In this document: positions 33,961 to 46,620 of the stretch, piece after piece
Position numbering within the stretch: the stretch's first letter is position 1
Layout: every line of letters begins with the position of its first letter
From: Takifugu bimaculatus
Taxonomy: Eukaryota > Chordata > Actinopteri > Tetraodontiformes > Tetraodontidae
DNA length: 64,000 nt
Assembly: GCA_004026145.2 (NCBI GenBank)
Contig: CP034989.1
Coordinates: forward strand, 1,077,134 to 1,141,133
Direction of reading: 5' to 3'
Translations under genes and position numbers: made by a program
Notes under the pieces: model-generated
What the model was told of the DNA's origin: nothing
Databases searched by the model: none
Seen by the model: the letters and a program-made list of their open reading frames with translations, nothing else

Positions 33961-35769
33961 TCGGAGTAGTCAGTCACAGACTCCAGCGGTCCTGAGTTGG
34001 GCAGCAGGGAGCAGGTGAGGTGAGCACGTAGGACAGGAGACAGGTGGATAGACGTTACCCGTGAACCATCTGCCCGTCAATATGTCTGTGGACGGATGAG
34101 GGGACGGGAGGGTGTAGCCGTGTAGCTTAGCTGGGGCAGCTAAGGTAGAACCGTGGCTAAATAACTTTGCTTAAATGTAGCTATATTGTTCTTTTAATCA
34201 TTAGCTTTTTGATTAGAAGCTGCACATCTGCCTCATTTAGGGTGTTAGATCTGTCCGTCCCACCATCTTCTCAAGGACAGGCCCCAATGTCAACACCAAC
34301 GCTGATGATGTGGTGACTTTTATTCCTTTTTCCTGGATTTTTTTTTTTTTTACACTTCCATAATGAGTTACCGATTTGTATAATGACACGGGTTTCCTTT
34401 TTTTGGTGAGTTCAACTATACAATTTGTATGAAAATGGAGGCCGAGATGGAATGAAAAGATTGATATGAGTACATAGTCACTCAGTGATTATGCTGTTTG
34501 ACTGAAGGGGAGCTACGTTGCCTGTGCAAAGAAAGAGGACGGCGGCGAACCCAGAGAACACTTTATGAAAGGACGGTGTCAAACTGGGGGACATGGATCG
34601 GTGCTGCCGTTACTCATGGTGGGTGTGATTGTACCGCATTCCTGCCCATGTTAATTATCTTTTGTTTGCCCTTGATATTCCAGAGGCCCAGTGCGCCGCC
34701 TGTAATGAAACCCCTGAATCACAGGGTCTACATTTAAAGAAAAGGGGGGGAAAGGAAAAAAAACAATGCGCTTGTCATTACCACATCATCAGTGCGCAAT
34801 CAATAATGAATGAAATGCACATTAAGAAGGGAGTTCATGAAAATGACTTGTGTGAATAGATTAAATTACAACTATTATTACTTGGCTTTTGATGTAGTGC
34901 ATGAAAGTAATTACAAAATGTTGGGGGAAAAAGAAGGAAGAGACGATATGTGAGGGATGCAGGGAGCCTTTCCTTCTGGAGTTGTAAAATCAAATTTATG
35001 TTGGGGGGGGGGACTCGTGTCTCAAGTCGACAGTGCTTAATGTATTACTCCAAATCACGTTTCCTTAAAATCATCTCTCTCATTTCTGAATACAGATTAT
35101 TAGTGCTCCAATAAAGCCCCCATATCTCCATGACAAAGTGGGGAATCTACCACCCTCCCCTCCAAAGAAACATTCGGCGATAACCCAGTCATTAGTCCTC
35201 CGATTTCCACTCTTCTTTGTCCCTGACGTGGCTTTACGATTGCCATAAATCTCCAAGCCAAAGTTATCAAGTCGCAGCTTTCAAGCCCGCTGGTCCATTA
35301 GTTTACAACTCCACTCTGGCTTTTTCTTCTCCCCGAAAACACACAGCCAATGGCACCGGTTATGGATTACACCCTCATAAATCATCACCTCCTTCATCTT
35401 CTTCCGCCAGAGGAATGTCACGGCGAATAAGCCAAACAAGATGGCCCCATAAGAGCCGCGTCAACGTCAACATGGTGTTTGTGATAGCGGGAGTCAGAAG
35501 CTTTGTCGGGGGGGGGGATTAAGGGTGTTGACGGGAGGGCTGCGGCTGGGGCAGCTAATTATCATTATGTTAATGGCACGTCAGCGCATTCTTTATTCGG
35601 CATCGCGCCTCCTCCCCGTGCGAGATCAAGGATGGAGGCCTGGAGGAAAGGAAGGAGTTTCAGAGAATGACATGTGGGCAGCCATTCTCATTTGTTCAGG
35701 GGAAGTTTTCAAACTCTGGGGACCATGTTATTACACTTTGCCACAATCACGCCTGTGTAATGCGCTATT
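33961..35769. other. Noncoding interval, no gene seen
   Basis: The frames at 34498-34859 and 35217-35806 have no domain. T12 lies at about 34339-34350 and G10 at 35508-35517. The segment 34118-34150 has a tRNA A-box-like TGTAGCTTAGCTGGGG but lacks a B box (see rejected list). Confidence 0.5.
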
Positions 35770-36260
35770 TGCCATGCCAGGCCTGGATTTTGCAGATGGA
35801 AATTAGGGTAGAAAATTGCCACTAACTACTCAATTACAGCGCTTGATGGTTAGGCTGACCCCGGTTGGCAGCAATGGCAACACGGAGCCAATCACCTTCC
35901 ACAGATGGCATTAAATTAGAATAGGGAAAGAGGACAATTGCACATATTCATCAGAGAAAGACATTCAAATTAGTTCAGATGCTTTGGCTTCATATTGAAC
36001 AATTAAGGCCAGCAATGGGATTTTATGGGATGGTTTGGAGGCACGGCACAGTGTTACCGTGATGGATGCATGGTAAAAGGTCGGCGTCCCTGGATTTTCA
36101 ATCTGACAATTAAAGGCAACATTAGTAATTTGAAAATTGCAAAAGGGACTGGACTGTGTTAATCCTGTGACGATGAGGGGAAGTTGATCTCTGGTACGTG
36201 ATGTTTATCAAGCGGCGCCGCTCCGTTTATTGTATGACTGATGACGCTTTTGCTTTCCTT
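35770..36260. promoter_or_regulatory. Strong candidate conserved noncoding element
   Basis: Nearly 500 bp without simple repeats or long frames. It is rich in ATTA cores (CTCAATTACAG, CATTAAATTAG, CAAATTAGTTC, ACAATTAAGGCC, ACAATTAAAGGC, CATTAGTAATTTG) mixed with GACAATTG-type motifs. It is among the best enhancer candidates in the window, but no alignment is available to prove conservation. Confidence 0.4.
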
Positions 36261-38564
36261 GGAGTCTTTAATGTGACGTCATACAAGCCTTTTTGAAGTT
36301 TGAACTTTAGCTTGCGGTTTGTTTCTGTTTTTCTTTTCCAAAGATCATTTCCGCAGCCATCCGGCCTGGTCTTTTCACAGTGTTTATGTCATTCTTGCTG
36401 AGAATAAATTGGGATATCTTGCTTGGATCAGTGTTATATTCCACATATAAGTTGGTGTTTACCCAGCTGGGAAATATGATCTTTTTACAGCGGTGGAAAC
36501 TGTAATGAAATTACCTTTATTTTCCAGCCGTCGCCACATGTTGTTCGGATGCGAGACATTTAAAAACCACAACTCCTCATCGTTCTTTCCTTTTTTATCA
36601 ACACAGTAGATCCTATCAAAATGGCAAACTCGAGAGGCATCTTCCCTCATCTTGAGGAACGTTCAAATGGAAATGAGCTTTCATCCATTACAGAGCTTCT
36701 GGAGATTCACCTGACAGCTGCAGACACCAGCATTTCTCCTGCCGGGATGTTTTTCCTGCAGCTGCTGCAACAACTGCGGGCCCGTAATCAGCATCGACCG
36801 CAGTTTAGCCAAACCGTGCGCCCCCCTGCCAAGTGTTCACATGTGTTTACACGGCTCTGACAGTGAAGTGCTTTGACTAACTGCAGCCGCTAACGGCAAC
36901 TTGGCAACGACCCAACGCGCTCGCGGGCCCAGGACTCGTTCATCTCATCTTTATCACTAAATCGGTGGCAGCACTCATGAGGGAGAGAGGAGATCGATGC
37001 CTTTTGGGTGATTCATCTCCTTTCGAAAGGCATTTTTACATGAATGTGCCACTCAGGATTGATAGACGGGCATTCGCCTTTGCGTGCGCAGTATATTTTC
37101 GAGTTTTAAACCAAAAACCTATTGTTGGGTAAGAAATACGAGATCATACAGATCATACATACGGATGACTCTTGGGCGAATTGATAGGGAGAATCTCCGG
37201 ACAAAGACATACAGGAATTGTAATTTGGAATGCTCAAGTAAAGCACAGGTACTTATTTCATGTGTGTGTGCACGTGTGGACCTGCCAGAGATGCTGATGC
37301 AATAGTAATGCAGCTCCTTCCTCCCCTGGGTAAAGTCCCAACAGCAGATTTACTCAAGTGAGCACTTTGTTAAATTTAACCCCTAAACACTCCTTCACAT
37401 GTGTATTATGCACATCCTCCCAGCCGAATCAGTAATAACACTCATTCAGCGGCTCTTTTTGCCCCTTAACCAGCCTGTTTGCTTATGCATCCTCACTGGA
37501 GGGGCCAAACACGCCACTGTCCTTCCTCCATATTCAATAGGTCTAAGACATCAAAACATTTTCATCATTAGAATGCTTACCATTTGTGGGCTCTGTAGCA
37601 CAAATATACAGTAGATTTAAATATCCCTTTCCTCCTGGAAAGCAAAACAAAGGCCGCTATTAGTTCTTTATACGAAGAGAACAGCATGCCAAGGCTCTGC
37701 ACGGGGACCTACCTTTTGGGATCAATTATGTGGCCATGGTTCTTTGTAAAAGAGGCACACCTGATTAAAACTCTACCGGTTTCCCAAGGTCCCTTTGTGT
37801 GAAGTGCCGAGGCCCTCGCTGTGGCTATTTATTAGCATATTGTCTTTTAAAGGTCATTGTCTGTTTTGCATGGCTCCACTCCATCTCGACTAAGTTGCTG
37901 TCGCATTTGCTGGTACTGTTCTGCGTTGCGCGCTGCCTGGAGAGCAGTCAGGGACCGTATTGTTGACCATTTTATTGAAAGTTCATAAGCAAGGTAGGCC
38001 AAATACAAGGCATAAAAATGTGTTATAAAACTAAAGCGCCTGAAGTCAGTTTTCTCAGAAGTGCCTCAACAGAAAGAAGGGATCTTGTCAACCACTGGCA
38101 TACATCAAAGAGAAACAAACGAAACCCGGAGACCCGGCCAGCGTAGCGGTGGGCCAGTGAGGGTTTCTGTGGATGAATCTGCTGGTGTGGGAAAGGAGCA
38201 GGGAGGGGAGGTCTGGGGTGCAGAGACCAGAAGAGACCTGCCTGTTTGCTTCAGATGTGGTAAACGTCGACTCCCCACAGACTCCATTAGAGCTTCATCT
38301 GGCTTTTACGTCAAGGGAGGGAGAGCGAGGAAGGGAGAAGGGAAAAAGTCAGGGTAGAAGGTGAGAGACTGAGAAACACGGGCAGATGGGTAAAGGAAGG
38401 AAAGTAACAAAGCCAACACTCACCTCAAAAGTTAAATCAGCGGCTGGGAATGGACTCAGAACCTTTAGAGGTCATTTCTATGATGAAGAGCTTAAAAGTG
38501 TCATATCATTTTGGCTGTACACGAGGACACAGCCTGTTTGATAAGATGAGAATTAAAAAAAACT

Positions 38565-38566
<2 letters not shown>
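36261..38566. other. Noncoding interval, no gene seen
   Basis: A full CRE palindrome TGACGTCA lies at 36274-36281. The frames 36621-36860, 37084-37305, 37399-37614 and 38061-38357 show no domain. Purine-rich GGGAGGGAGAGCGAGGAAGG-type sequence occupies about 38310-38400. Confidence 0.5.
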
Positions 38567-38605
<39 letters not shown>

Positions 38606-38609
38606 GGGG
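38567..38609 (+). repeat. (GT)n microsatellite ending in G7
   Basis: Thirty-seven bp of perfect GT repeats ending in a G run. Confidence 0.93.
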
Positions 38610-38889
38610 CACGAAGGTGGGGGTTGTGTTGGATCAGGAGTGGCATCCAGCTACATCTGACTTTGATTAATTGGCCTGGTGTTATTCTGCCGTTTCACCG
38701 GACGATCTGACAGAAAGGTAGACCAGAGGACAGCAGACACCACCAGGGAGGATATGGTTTCTCTCTCACGCGCGCCCAACTTTATCTCTCTTTGCAAGCT
38801 GTCAGCAGGTAAAGACACACTCCAAAAAGCTTTGCAAAGTTAGCTCAAATCACTCAGGCACACCAAAAATGACTTGTCTCAGCAGGAAG

Positions 38890-38895
38890 GTGTGT

Positions 38896-38964
<69 letters not shown>
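38890..38964 (+). repeat. Long (TG)n microsatellite
   Basis: Seventy-five bp of TG with a single GTGAGTG interruption near the start. This is the longest dinucleotide array in the window. Confidence 0.95.
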
Positions 38965-38965
<1 letters not shown>

Positions 38966-39869
38966 ACTTGGACTTCATTGTTTTCATAAAGCCACTCAGG
39001 ATGTACACACCTTTGTAACAGTGGAAAAAAAATCCCCTAAATTTCATCAGGTTGTGGGATGTTTAATTTGGCAGTGACACCGTATTTTGAAGCATGTCTG
39101 TAACACACACAGCACGTCACTTGTGTCAGATTTTGCCGGATCGCCGTGTTGTCATCCGTCAGGGATGAATATGTTTTCCTCTGCTTTCTGCGCCTGTTCT
39201 TAAGTGGATTTCCAGGAAAAGGTCTTTGGGAGATTGATGGCGAACCGGAGATGAAATGTTTTTGCTTTCTCGTCTCAAAACATCTCCAAAACGCCGGACT
39301 GTTGACACTTTAAATCAGCAGCGCGAGTACACACCTGTTGAAATTTGACTTGCATGGATCTTGTCCATGTCTCCATGTGGTTATCGTCCATTGGGACTAC
39401 TTCATTAGCATGATGTAGGGCCGTTTGTGACGTCAAGGTGGTCTGAAAAGTTGAGAAAATCAGTTTTTGCACAGCCCAAACTCACTAATTTCTCTCTTTT
39501 GTATATTTAACATTTATAGATGTTATTAATCTCTGCTTCCTTTTCTTTTACATAATTACCACGAGGTCTGCGCAATAGTTTAAGGAGCTTTGACCATCGT
39601 GGACTATGAAGTGGGTTTTCCATTGGAAGTGAAGACAAACAGGTTCGCCGATTAGCTTAAAGCCTCTGGTAGTTTGCAGTGTATTAGCCTTTCAGCTCCC
39701 AACAAGTGCTACATGGTGTTAACATCCAGAAACAAGTGGCAGGTTTGACTGCCAAGTCTCCCTCTCCTCCCCCTTCACCACCTCCTTCCCCCTTTCCTCC
39801 CATCCTTTCCACCGTCGGTGTACGGCCCCACTCAATGTGCCCGTCTGGATGAAACAATACTTGTGATCA
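38965..39869. other. Noncoding interval, no gene seen
   Basis: A second full CRE palindrome TGACGTCA lies at 39428-39435. Pyrimidine-rich sequence occupies 39755-39812. No gene is supported. Confidence 0.55.
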
Positions 39870-39999
39870 GCGCATGTAATGGCACCTTATTAACCCCAAT
39901 TACCACAATTAAAACCCTGCTGCCACTGGGCCCCTTTCAAGTATTAATTAATCAGATGGCAGCGAAGAGGCCGTTTGCCCCCCTCTCCACTCCCACCAT

Positions 40000-40001
<2 letters not shown>
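39870..40001. promoter_or_regulatory. Candidate conserved noncoding element
   Basis: Holds CTTATTAACCCCAATTACC, ACAATTAAAACC and GTATTAATTAATCAG in about 80 bp, directly beside a long CA array. A short homeodomain-core cluster; function is inferred. Confidence 0.3.

Positions 40002-40050
<49 letters not shown>
40002..40050 (+). repeat. (CA)n microsatellite
   Basis: Forty-nine bp of perfect CA. Confidence 0.95.
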
Positions 40051-40052
<2 letters not shown>

Positions 40053-40309
40053 AACATGCTGGTGCTCACACACACCTTCTCCCCAGCCTTGACCGACCAC
40101 ATGGCCCTGCGAAAAAAGCACATCCAGTGGAACAAAACACTCGGCACTGGCAGACAAATGCCTCCACTTTCCAAATGAAAGGCAAGGCTCCCTCTCTCTC
40201 CCCTCTCGTTCGCCGTCTCTCTCGTCCCTGTGATGTGGGTATAATGAACGCTACAAGCCCCCTTGGCACGGTGCCTTATTGGGAGGGTTTGGAAAGCTGC
40301 CCAGTTTGT

Positions 40310-40690
40310 TCCTCGCTAATTGCTTAATTGATGCATTGTTTTTACTGATGATACGGATTTGCCCCCCACCCTCTCCTCCACCTCTGCACATGGATACAGA
40401 TACAAAAGGAATTACACCCTATTAGCAGTCATGGTCCCTTTCAGCTGACTGTATTAGAGACTTAAAACCATTGTGATGGCTTCCTTAATTGAGCACAACC
40501 ACTTGATGCAACATAAAGCCATGCAAATAAAACCTGCCCCCCCCCCTCAGGTTTCGTAAGCAGCCGCTAAAGACAAATGAATCTCTGGCTCCGTTCCTAA
40601 CAAGAGACCCTTTTATGATCCTTGCCAAAATCACTTAAAGATTAGCCCTTTATTTGTTGGTGGGAACATTAACCAGGCCCTCGGGAAGTG
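40310..40690. promoter_or_regulatory. Candidate conserved noncoding element
   Basis: Includes CGCTAATTGCTTAATTGATGC, GGAATTACACCCTATTAGC, CCTTAATTGAGC and an octamer ATGCAAAT at 40521-40528. A C10 run (40537-40546) interrupts it. No coding frame crosses the block. Confidence 0.33.
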
Positions 40691-42773
40691 GGGGGGTGGG
40701 GGGGCTCGCAGAGTAAATACATTTGAACTAGCAGCTGTATGTAAGCATGCATGTTGCTGCTTGCACTAATGAAAGGAAATCGAATGAATTTCCAACAGAA
40801 TCTTCAATTTAAATAAAACACCAACTTTTATTCATCTTTTATCCAAAGCTTTGGTCTGTTCGGATCTACAAATTTCTTCAAACTGCACCTTTGTCGACAC
40901 TGAAACCACCCCTTTAACCATGAAACAGGTGACTTCAGTATTGGTTCATCTATTTATTACAGAAAAACAAGCAATGGCCTCTAAACCTTACACCTTGATC
41001 AGTAGAGGTCTTTTATTTTGAAAAAAAAACCCCAAAAGTTTAAATATCCATCCAACCGATGCAGGATCCACCGGTGCTGCTGGTGCAAATAAAACCGACT
41101 CAGCGGGGGTTTAGGGAGCAACTTTCGCGCCATTCTCTTCACGACGTCGTTGCATTTCTTGACGGTTTAGTTGGCGAAGGGTTAAGGAAGGCCGGTCTCA
41201 GGAGCTCCTCTTGTGCCCGTGCTGCTCAGGAGAATACACACCCTCTTCTCTGCCTCCCTCCTTTCGTCTGGATGCCTCTCGCTCCTCTTGATTTGCCAGT
41301 GTTTCACACACCAAAGCGGGCGCGCTCAGAAAGGGATGCACAGGTACTGACGGCGAGGATGAAGAGGAGGCTTTTTCCCCTCCCTCCGCATGTTTGTCCC
41401 TGACTCTGCCCGAGTGGGAATGCTTTCTGACGGCTTCCTGCCAAGAGGGGCCAGGAAAATCAGCCACATGAAGGGGCTCCTGGTCCGCCGAGAGATGCCA
41501 AAGACACACAACACACACCCCCTCGCAAACAGACCCGCACAAACACCCGCACAGGTGCACGCGCCAACACACTTCAAGGCCTCGGAGAGTGTGTGAGACA
41601 GCTGGAGAGAGTTGGGTGTTATTTATTCATCAGTCTTTCTTGTAGTCGGGAGGCAACAAGCGCGAGGAGCTGTAAACACAGATAGACACGGGCCTCAGTG
41701 AGGCGCAACCCTGGGAATAACAAGTGGTCCCCACATATACGTGCGCGCACAACATGCACAAACATCTCCCCGCACGCACGGCTGGGCTGCCCCGACAGCC
41801 AAAACACGGCGGCGTCCTTCCGGGGACGGAAACGAGACAAAAGGAAACGGCCAGGCGAGGTTTCAGAGACGTCGCCGGAAAATGTAAACCAGCGTTCCGC
41901 CGGCACAAAGGGAGAGCGGACCTGATTCCGAGGCATGATAAATCGATTTTTGTACTTTCAAACTTACTTTGGCTGAATATTAATTGAATTGGGCGGGAAG
42001 GACGGGGCGAGGAAATAATCAGAGTCTGGAAAGGGAGGAAATGTGCTGAAGGAATGGGATCTGGCATCTGCGCGTAAAAATAGCATCCCCTGCAAACACG
42101 TTTGCTATTATCGCGGCGGTGCAGGGTAGCACAGGCTGTACCCCCGGCCCCCCTATGGAGCCAGATGACAGCATTTACATGAAGACTGAACAGGAGACGG
42201 GGAAAATTAGAACTATTGTGACTTTCCTTGTTGTATTATGGGTGAGGGGGGCATGATGGCGGCGGCGTCAGCTGACATCTGGCATTTTACAGAAGCTTTG
42301 GTGCCTGTGCCTTCATTAGCGCCTGCTTTGGAGACTTTTTTTTTTGCCAAACTTTCGTAAAATGGGAGACTTGTTATGATTTTTGAGGGACCGGTTGAAA
42401 TAGTTTCAGTCCTTCCATTTCTTTTTGGACGATTTTTGCAAAACTACCAAGCGATTAGCCCAAGAGGAGGCTCCCTTACTTGCTCCTGTGCATCTTTCTC
42501 CATTCAGGCGGCTCCACTTTGGGATTTCTGCCACTTCAAGCAGCCTCTCCGCTGCTTTGTGAGCGAACACCTGCTGTATAACGGGCTTTTAATGAACTAT
42601 CTGACAGAAAGGAAGACCAGCAAAAGGAGGAAGAGGATATCGCGGGTCATCCCCCCCCCCCTTTGGCGGCGCCACCTGTGCCGCACCAAGAGACGTGAAG
42701 CCGAATCCCTCGGTTGCTTTGATTAGCAATGCAACCCTGCCCAAACACACACAGGAGACCGTCCTCACCCACA

Positions 42774-42774
<1 letters not shown>
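40691..42774. other. Noncoding interval, no gene seen
   Basis: Dense overlapping frames on both strands at 41059-41596 and 41619-42067 coincide with CpG-rich and pyrimidine-rich DNA, and none has a domain. CpG is frequent at 41780-41930. C11 lies at 42651-42661. Confidence 0.5.

Positions 42775-42821
<47 letters not shown>
42775..42821 (+). repeat. (AC)n microsatellite
   Basis: Forty-seven bp of perfect AC. Confidence 0.95.
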
Positions 42822-42822
<1 letters not shown>

Positions 42823-45198
42823 TTACCGTTTCTCTCACCACATTTAAAAGAAACAAATGCCTGTCGTCTCTCGTGTGCTACCTTGGAATCCCCAGTTTTT
42901 CAAGTACTCCCTCTCATCTCCCCTCGGTCCATCTCCATCAATCCGAGCGCGGGTCCGTGGGCGTTGTTTTTGCCGTCTGAGCGCGGTGGAGATGATTTGT
43001 AGTGGGCATCTTTAATACAATGCTCACATCAAAAAGTTTCTTCAGGAGGCAGGACGCTCTCGTGCTCTATGGGTCCAAGTCAGCGGGGGGGTTCTGCATT
43101 AACCTACCATTTCCCTCGTCCTTCTCATACATTATGTCCTTTGAATTTGTGTACCTAATTAGTCCTTTGGGTTTGCCCAAGCTGCTAGTTCAATTTATTT
43201 AACATACATGGACTTTAGATACAGGCACTTTTTTTCTCTTATGCCTTTTTTACCAGTTGTAATTCTTTAAAATGTATCTTTGTTGCTTTAAGGTGGAGAT
43301 ATGACACTAATCCATGAAATGAAGGTAGATTTGTTTTGCCTCTACCTGTAGCTAAATTCAGACCGCTCTCACTTTGAAATCTCTGTTTTAACTTTGCGTC
43401 GCAGAAATGAAAGCGTGTTTTCCCACGAAGCAGTCGCCGCGCTCCTGCTAATGCCACATATCGCATTCCTTATTTTTAAATTTTCTATTCCTGCCAGTAA
43501 TTTCTTTGACAGTGAAAAGGCTTCAGACTGATATGCCCATTGAAAGCGCCCCGAGTAAAGTGACGACTGATCAAATAAGCTGATTTTATTTGTACATACA
43601 CCATTAAAAGCCTCCGTGGAGCTGTTTTTTTCTCTCTTTACTGGGGCGGGGGTGGTTTCACATCCCACTTGTGCCGTTTTCACAAACAGTCGCAATCAAT
43701 TAGCTCACTGCGTCAGGCGAGAGCTCGATTTATTTCCAGATAAAGATTTAACTGTACACAAGAGGGGTAATGTTATGAACAGTAAAATATTGATGGTGTT
43801 TGTGTAAATGCCTTTGCTTATGTCTTTTAAACGAATGCAGGGGGGCTTTGGACTCCTGCGGTTTTGGGTTTGTTAGCATTTAATGCAGCCGGGTGGGTAA
43901 GTTGATGGGCAAACAAGCAAAAGCCTGCAGAGATTGCTAAATCAAGCTCTGAAGTGCAAATGAGCTTCCTCCACACTTGGTTCTAAATGATGTTTTTCAT
44001 GACTCGATGGCGTTGAAATGCGGGGCACATGTTTATTTCAGCTAACATTAGCATCCCTGTCAGAGCTGTGGCTAATAGGAAGACCCCTCCCTGTAAAGCT
44101 ATGGTGCTTAAGCAAATTAGCTCCTCTAATTCCTTGTTGCGCCATTAGCGCCGTGAAAGAATGCGGGGCATCTCGGCTAACGAATGGCTTCAATACTCAA
44201 ACCAAAGTCCAGATGAAAAACTTGGACAACTATGTGTCATGAGACAGCTATAAAATAAATAATTAAAAAAGACGTCCCCGGTGGACGACCCGCACTGTGC
44301 AACGTTTGAATTAACGGTCGGTCCGTGTTTACACTTTGAAACCTTTAGCTTCCTTTAAAGCTACTGTCACAGCTGGACCGTCCCTGTCTTCCCTGCTGGA
44401 AAAGCCCGAGTCGAGACCTGATAAAAAAAAAAAAGGCTAAAATGTGCACTGCATCTTCCTGGGAGGTAAGAGCCAGCTAGGAGCCCGGCCGGGGGCCCGG
44501 GGGAAATAAAGATTCGGATCGAGTTGATTTGAGGAGATAGCGCGGTAATTACAGGCATCCCAGATCTCAGCAGTAGATCTAGGGAGCCTGGCGCAGAGCT
44601 TCTGGGAGCCTGATAAAGATGGAGGCCTGCGTATCGGCAGGCAAGTGTGGCGGATGATGCGAGGAGAGGGGAGTCACTCCGTCACCGATCCGCAGAATCA
44701 CACCAAATAGGAGCGCTGCTACAGTGTGACATTGCTGTCAGGCCATCAATAAATGCTGCCCTTTGAAACCCAAAAACCCTTTTTGGTTCACATTGCTAAT
44801 GAGACACGCCGTGCGATTTTACCTTTTAACTTACTCGTAGGGGGGCCTTTAGATAAAAACGGACAAAAAGGACTGAGGCTGGGTAGTCAGACTCCTTCTG
44901 TTGACTCTGGCAGGACTTTGCATACTGTTTGCATTTAGCTCGTCCTGATGACCTGTATTTTTAATGGCTCCATCCTGTGATTGGTCTCCAGCCTCCATAG
45001 CCTCCATCCTTCCTCCTGGGTGACATTTGTGACGAGGCCCTGAGGGCATTCAGAGGGAAGCCATCGAACAAGGTAATTGCAGCGCAGTTTCCCTTCATTA
45101 AATTAACCTCTGCTCGGAAATTTATTGGCCCCTCGCTCTTGGGACTTATTTAAACTTATGTTCATGTTGCGCAGGCAATAATTCCGACTTCCAGGCTT
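42822..45198. other. Noncoding interval, no gene seen
   Basis: Opposed frames at 43239-43807 and 44367-45049 lack domains. A GC palindrome CCCGGCCGGG lies near 44484-44493 beside CCCGGGGG. Several ATTAGC motifs occur at 44040-44155. Nothing more specific is recognised. Confidence 0.5.
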
Positions 45199-45232
45199 TA
45201 CATATACATATGTATATATACATATATATATA
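45199..45232. repeat. AT-rich palindromic tract
   Basis: Contains the perfect 16-bp palindrome ATATACATATGTATAT (45202-45217) followed by further TATATA repeats. It could extrude as a cruciform. Confidence 0.75.
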
Positions 45233-46085
45233 ATTTTTCTTGTCTTCTTTCTTCTGAGGTCTGATGAGGATAGGCCAATAACAGCAATCAGTACTTCATT
45301 CCAGACAGATTGCAGCGTTTGGAATGTTTCTAACTGCTCACCTGTGAAGGGTTACGGAGTCGTGACAGCTGGCAGCAACAGAGTGAAATCAGTCCAATCC
45401 TCCAGGGTCAAAGCCGGGGCAAGAAACAGTACCTGCACTGTTGCTGAGTATTGGGAACCCGGCCAGAGGAATGTGTCCGCTTTTTTCCCATTTCCCTCCC
45501 GTTTTGACCATTTGAACCTGACTCATGACTTCAGTTTAATAGTTGTAATAATACTGCTTATTATGGCCGTGACATTATACATTCCACCATTTCCCCTCCG
45601 CCGCTCGCAGAATCGCTGTTTCTTATCCCGGGCTTTTGGAAGAAATATGCACGTCCAAGCGGACGGAGGCATTTAGGCAGTGCTGACTTTGTGCCGGGAA
45701 CACCAGGGGCACTTTTGTTGGATTTTGATAACTGTCATTATTGCACACCTCAAGAGTTGGACCCCACACGTGCAGTCCATAAGGTCTGAATGGTTGCCCT
45801 TTATGGCACATTAGAGCAACCGTGTGGAAATCAAATGTGCGCAGTATTAATATTAAGGAGGAATATTAAAGCATGTCAAACCATTAGGAACAATGGAGCT
45901 GACCCTTTCTAAACTTTCTGATCCACTCTTGTAGATAGGATCCAGATAAGTGGAAACCTTTCCGTGGGTCTGTGTGTCCCATGCGGCGTATTAAATTATC
46001 CGGGCTTCCAACGGCGGCTTGATGAATGCTGGAGTATTTCATTTGCCGGTTGTGTAACTGAAACATGTCGAGCGCTTGTGAATAA
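45233..46085. other. Noncoding interval, no gene seen
   Basis: The frames 45344-45676 and 45884-46183 have no domain. The stretch 45840-45890 (AGTATTAATATTAAGGAGG, ATATTAAAGC) is element-like but short. Confidence 0.5.
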
Positions 46086-46620
46086 ACATCAATCTCCTCG
46101 CTGAGCCTCTGGACGAGATGATTGTCGGAGACAGCCGACGGTGTGATGTCTGCGGGGCCCGGCGCGGACAGTCGGCGGATCATGATTTACATCGCGTCTG
46201 GCATTTGGGGCCGGCCGACGGAGCGGAGCATCACTCAGATTTATTTGACTTTTCGTTCCTGTCCTTCCTCCTCCTCTGAAGCTTCTTCCCCCGGCTCGCT
46301 GACAGGCCCTCAAGTCGTTCCAGCGTGTGTACACATGTAACGGGCTCCTTTAAGGAGGGAGGTTACCCTTTCCTTTCGTTTTTTCCGGCCGCTCCTGCTC
46401 ATTTTCCCCCGTCTCTTTTTGGAAAGCTGACAATTTACCGCCTCGCGAGTGAGGAGCGGCGTCGACAGGCGATGGGCCTCAGACAGGTCCTCAACTTTCC
46501 CACTTCCTAGCTTGTTGTCCGTGTACGCCGCATTACCACTTCCCACGTTTCCCCCTGCTCGTCTCTCTCCCTCGGTCACCCGCGGACCGCTCCGTGGCCC
46601 CCGTTTCATCATAGCTTACT
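46086..46620. promoter_or_regulatory. CpG-island-like segment
   Basis: Counting by eye gives about 44 CpG dinucleotides in roughly 540 bp, close to the number expected without CpG depletion, against sparse CpG in neighbouring AT-rich DNA. Opposed open frames (46089-46634) are what CpG-rich DNA produces by chance. It could be a promoter of an unannotated noncoding transcript or an unmethylated enhancer. One copy of a 32-bp diverged direct repeat lies at 46278-46310. Confidence 0.4.

Noticed and set aside
34118..34160. tRNA-like A box (TGTAGCTTAGCTGGGG)
   Set aside because: No B box and no cloverleaf by eye. Most likely chance.
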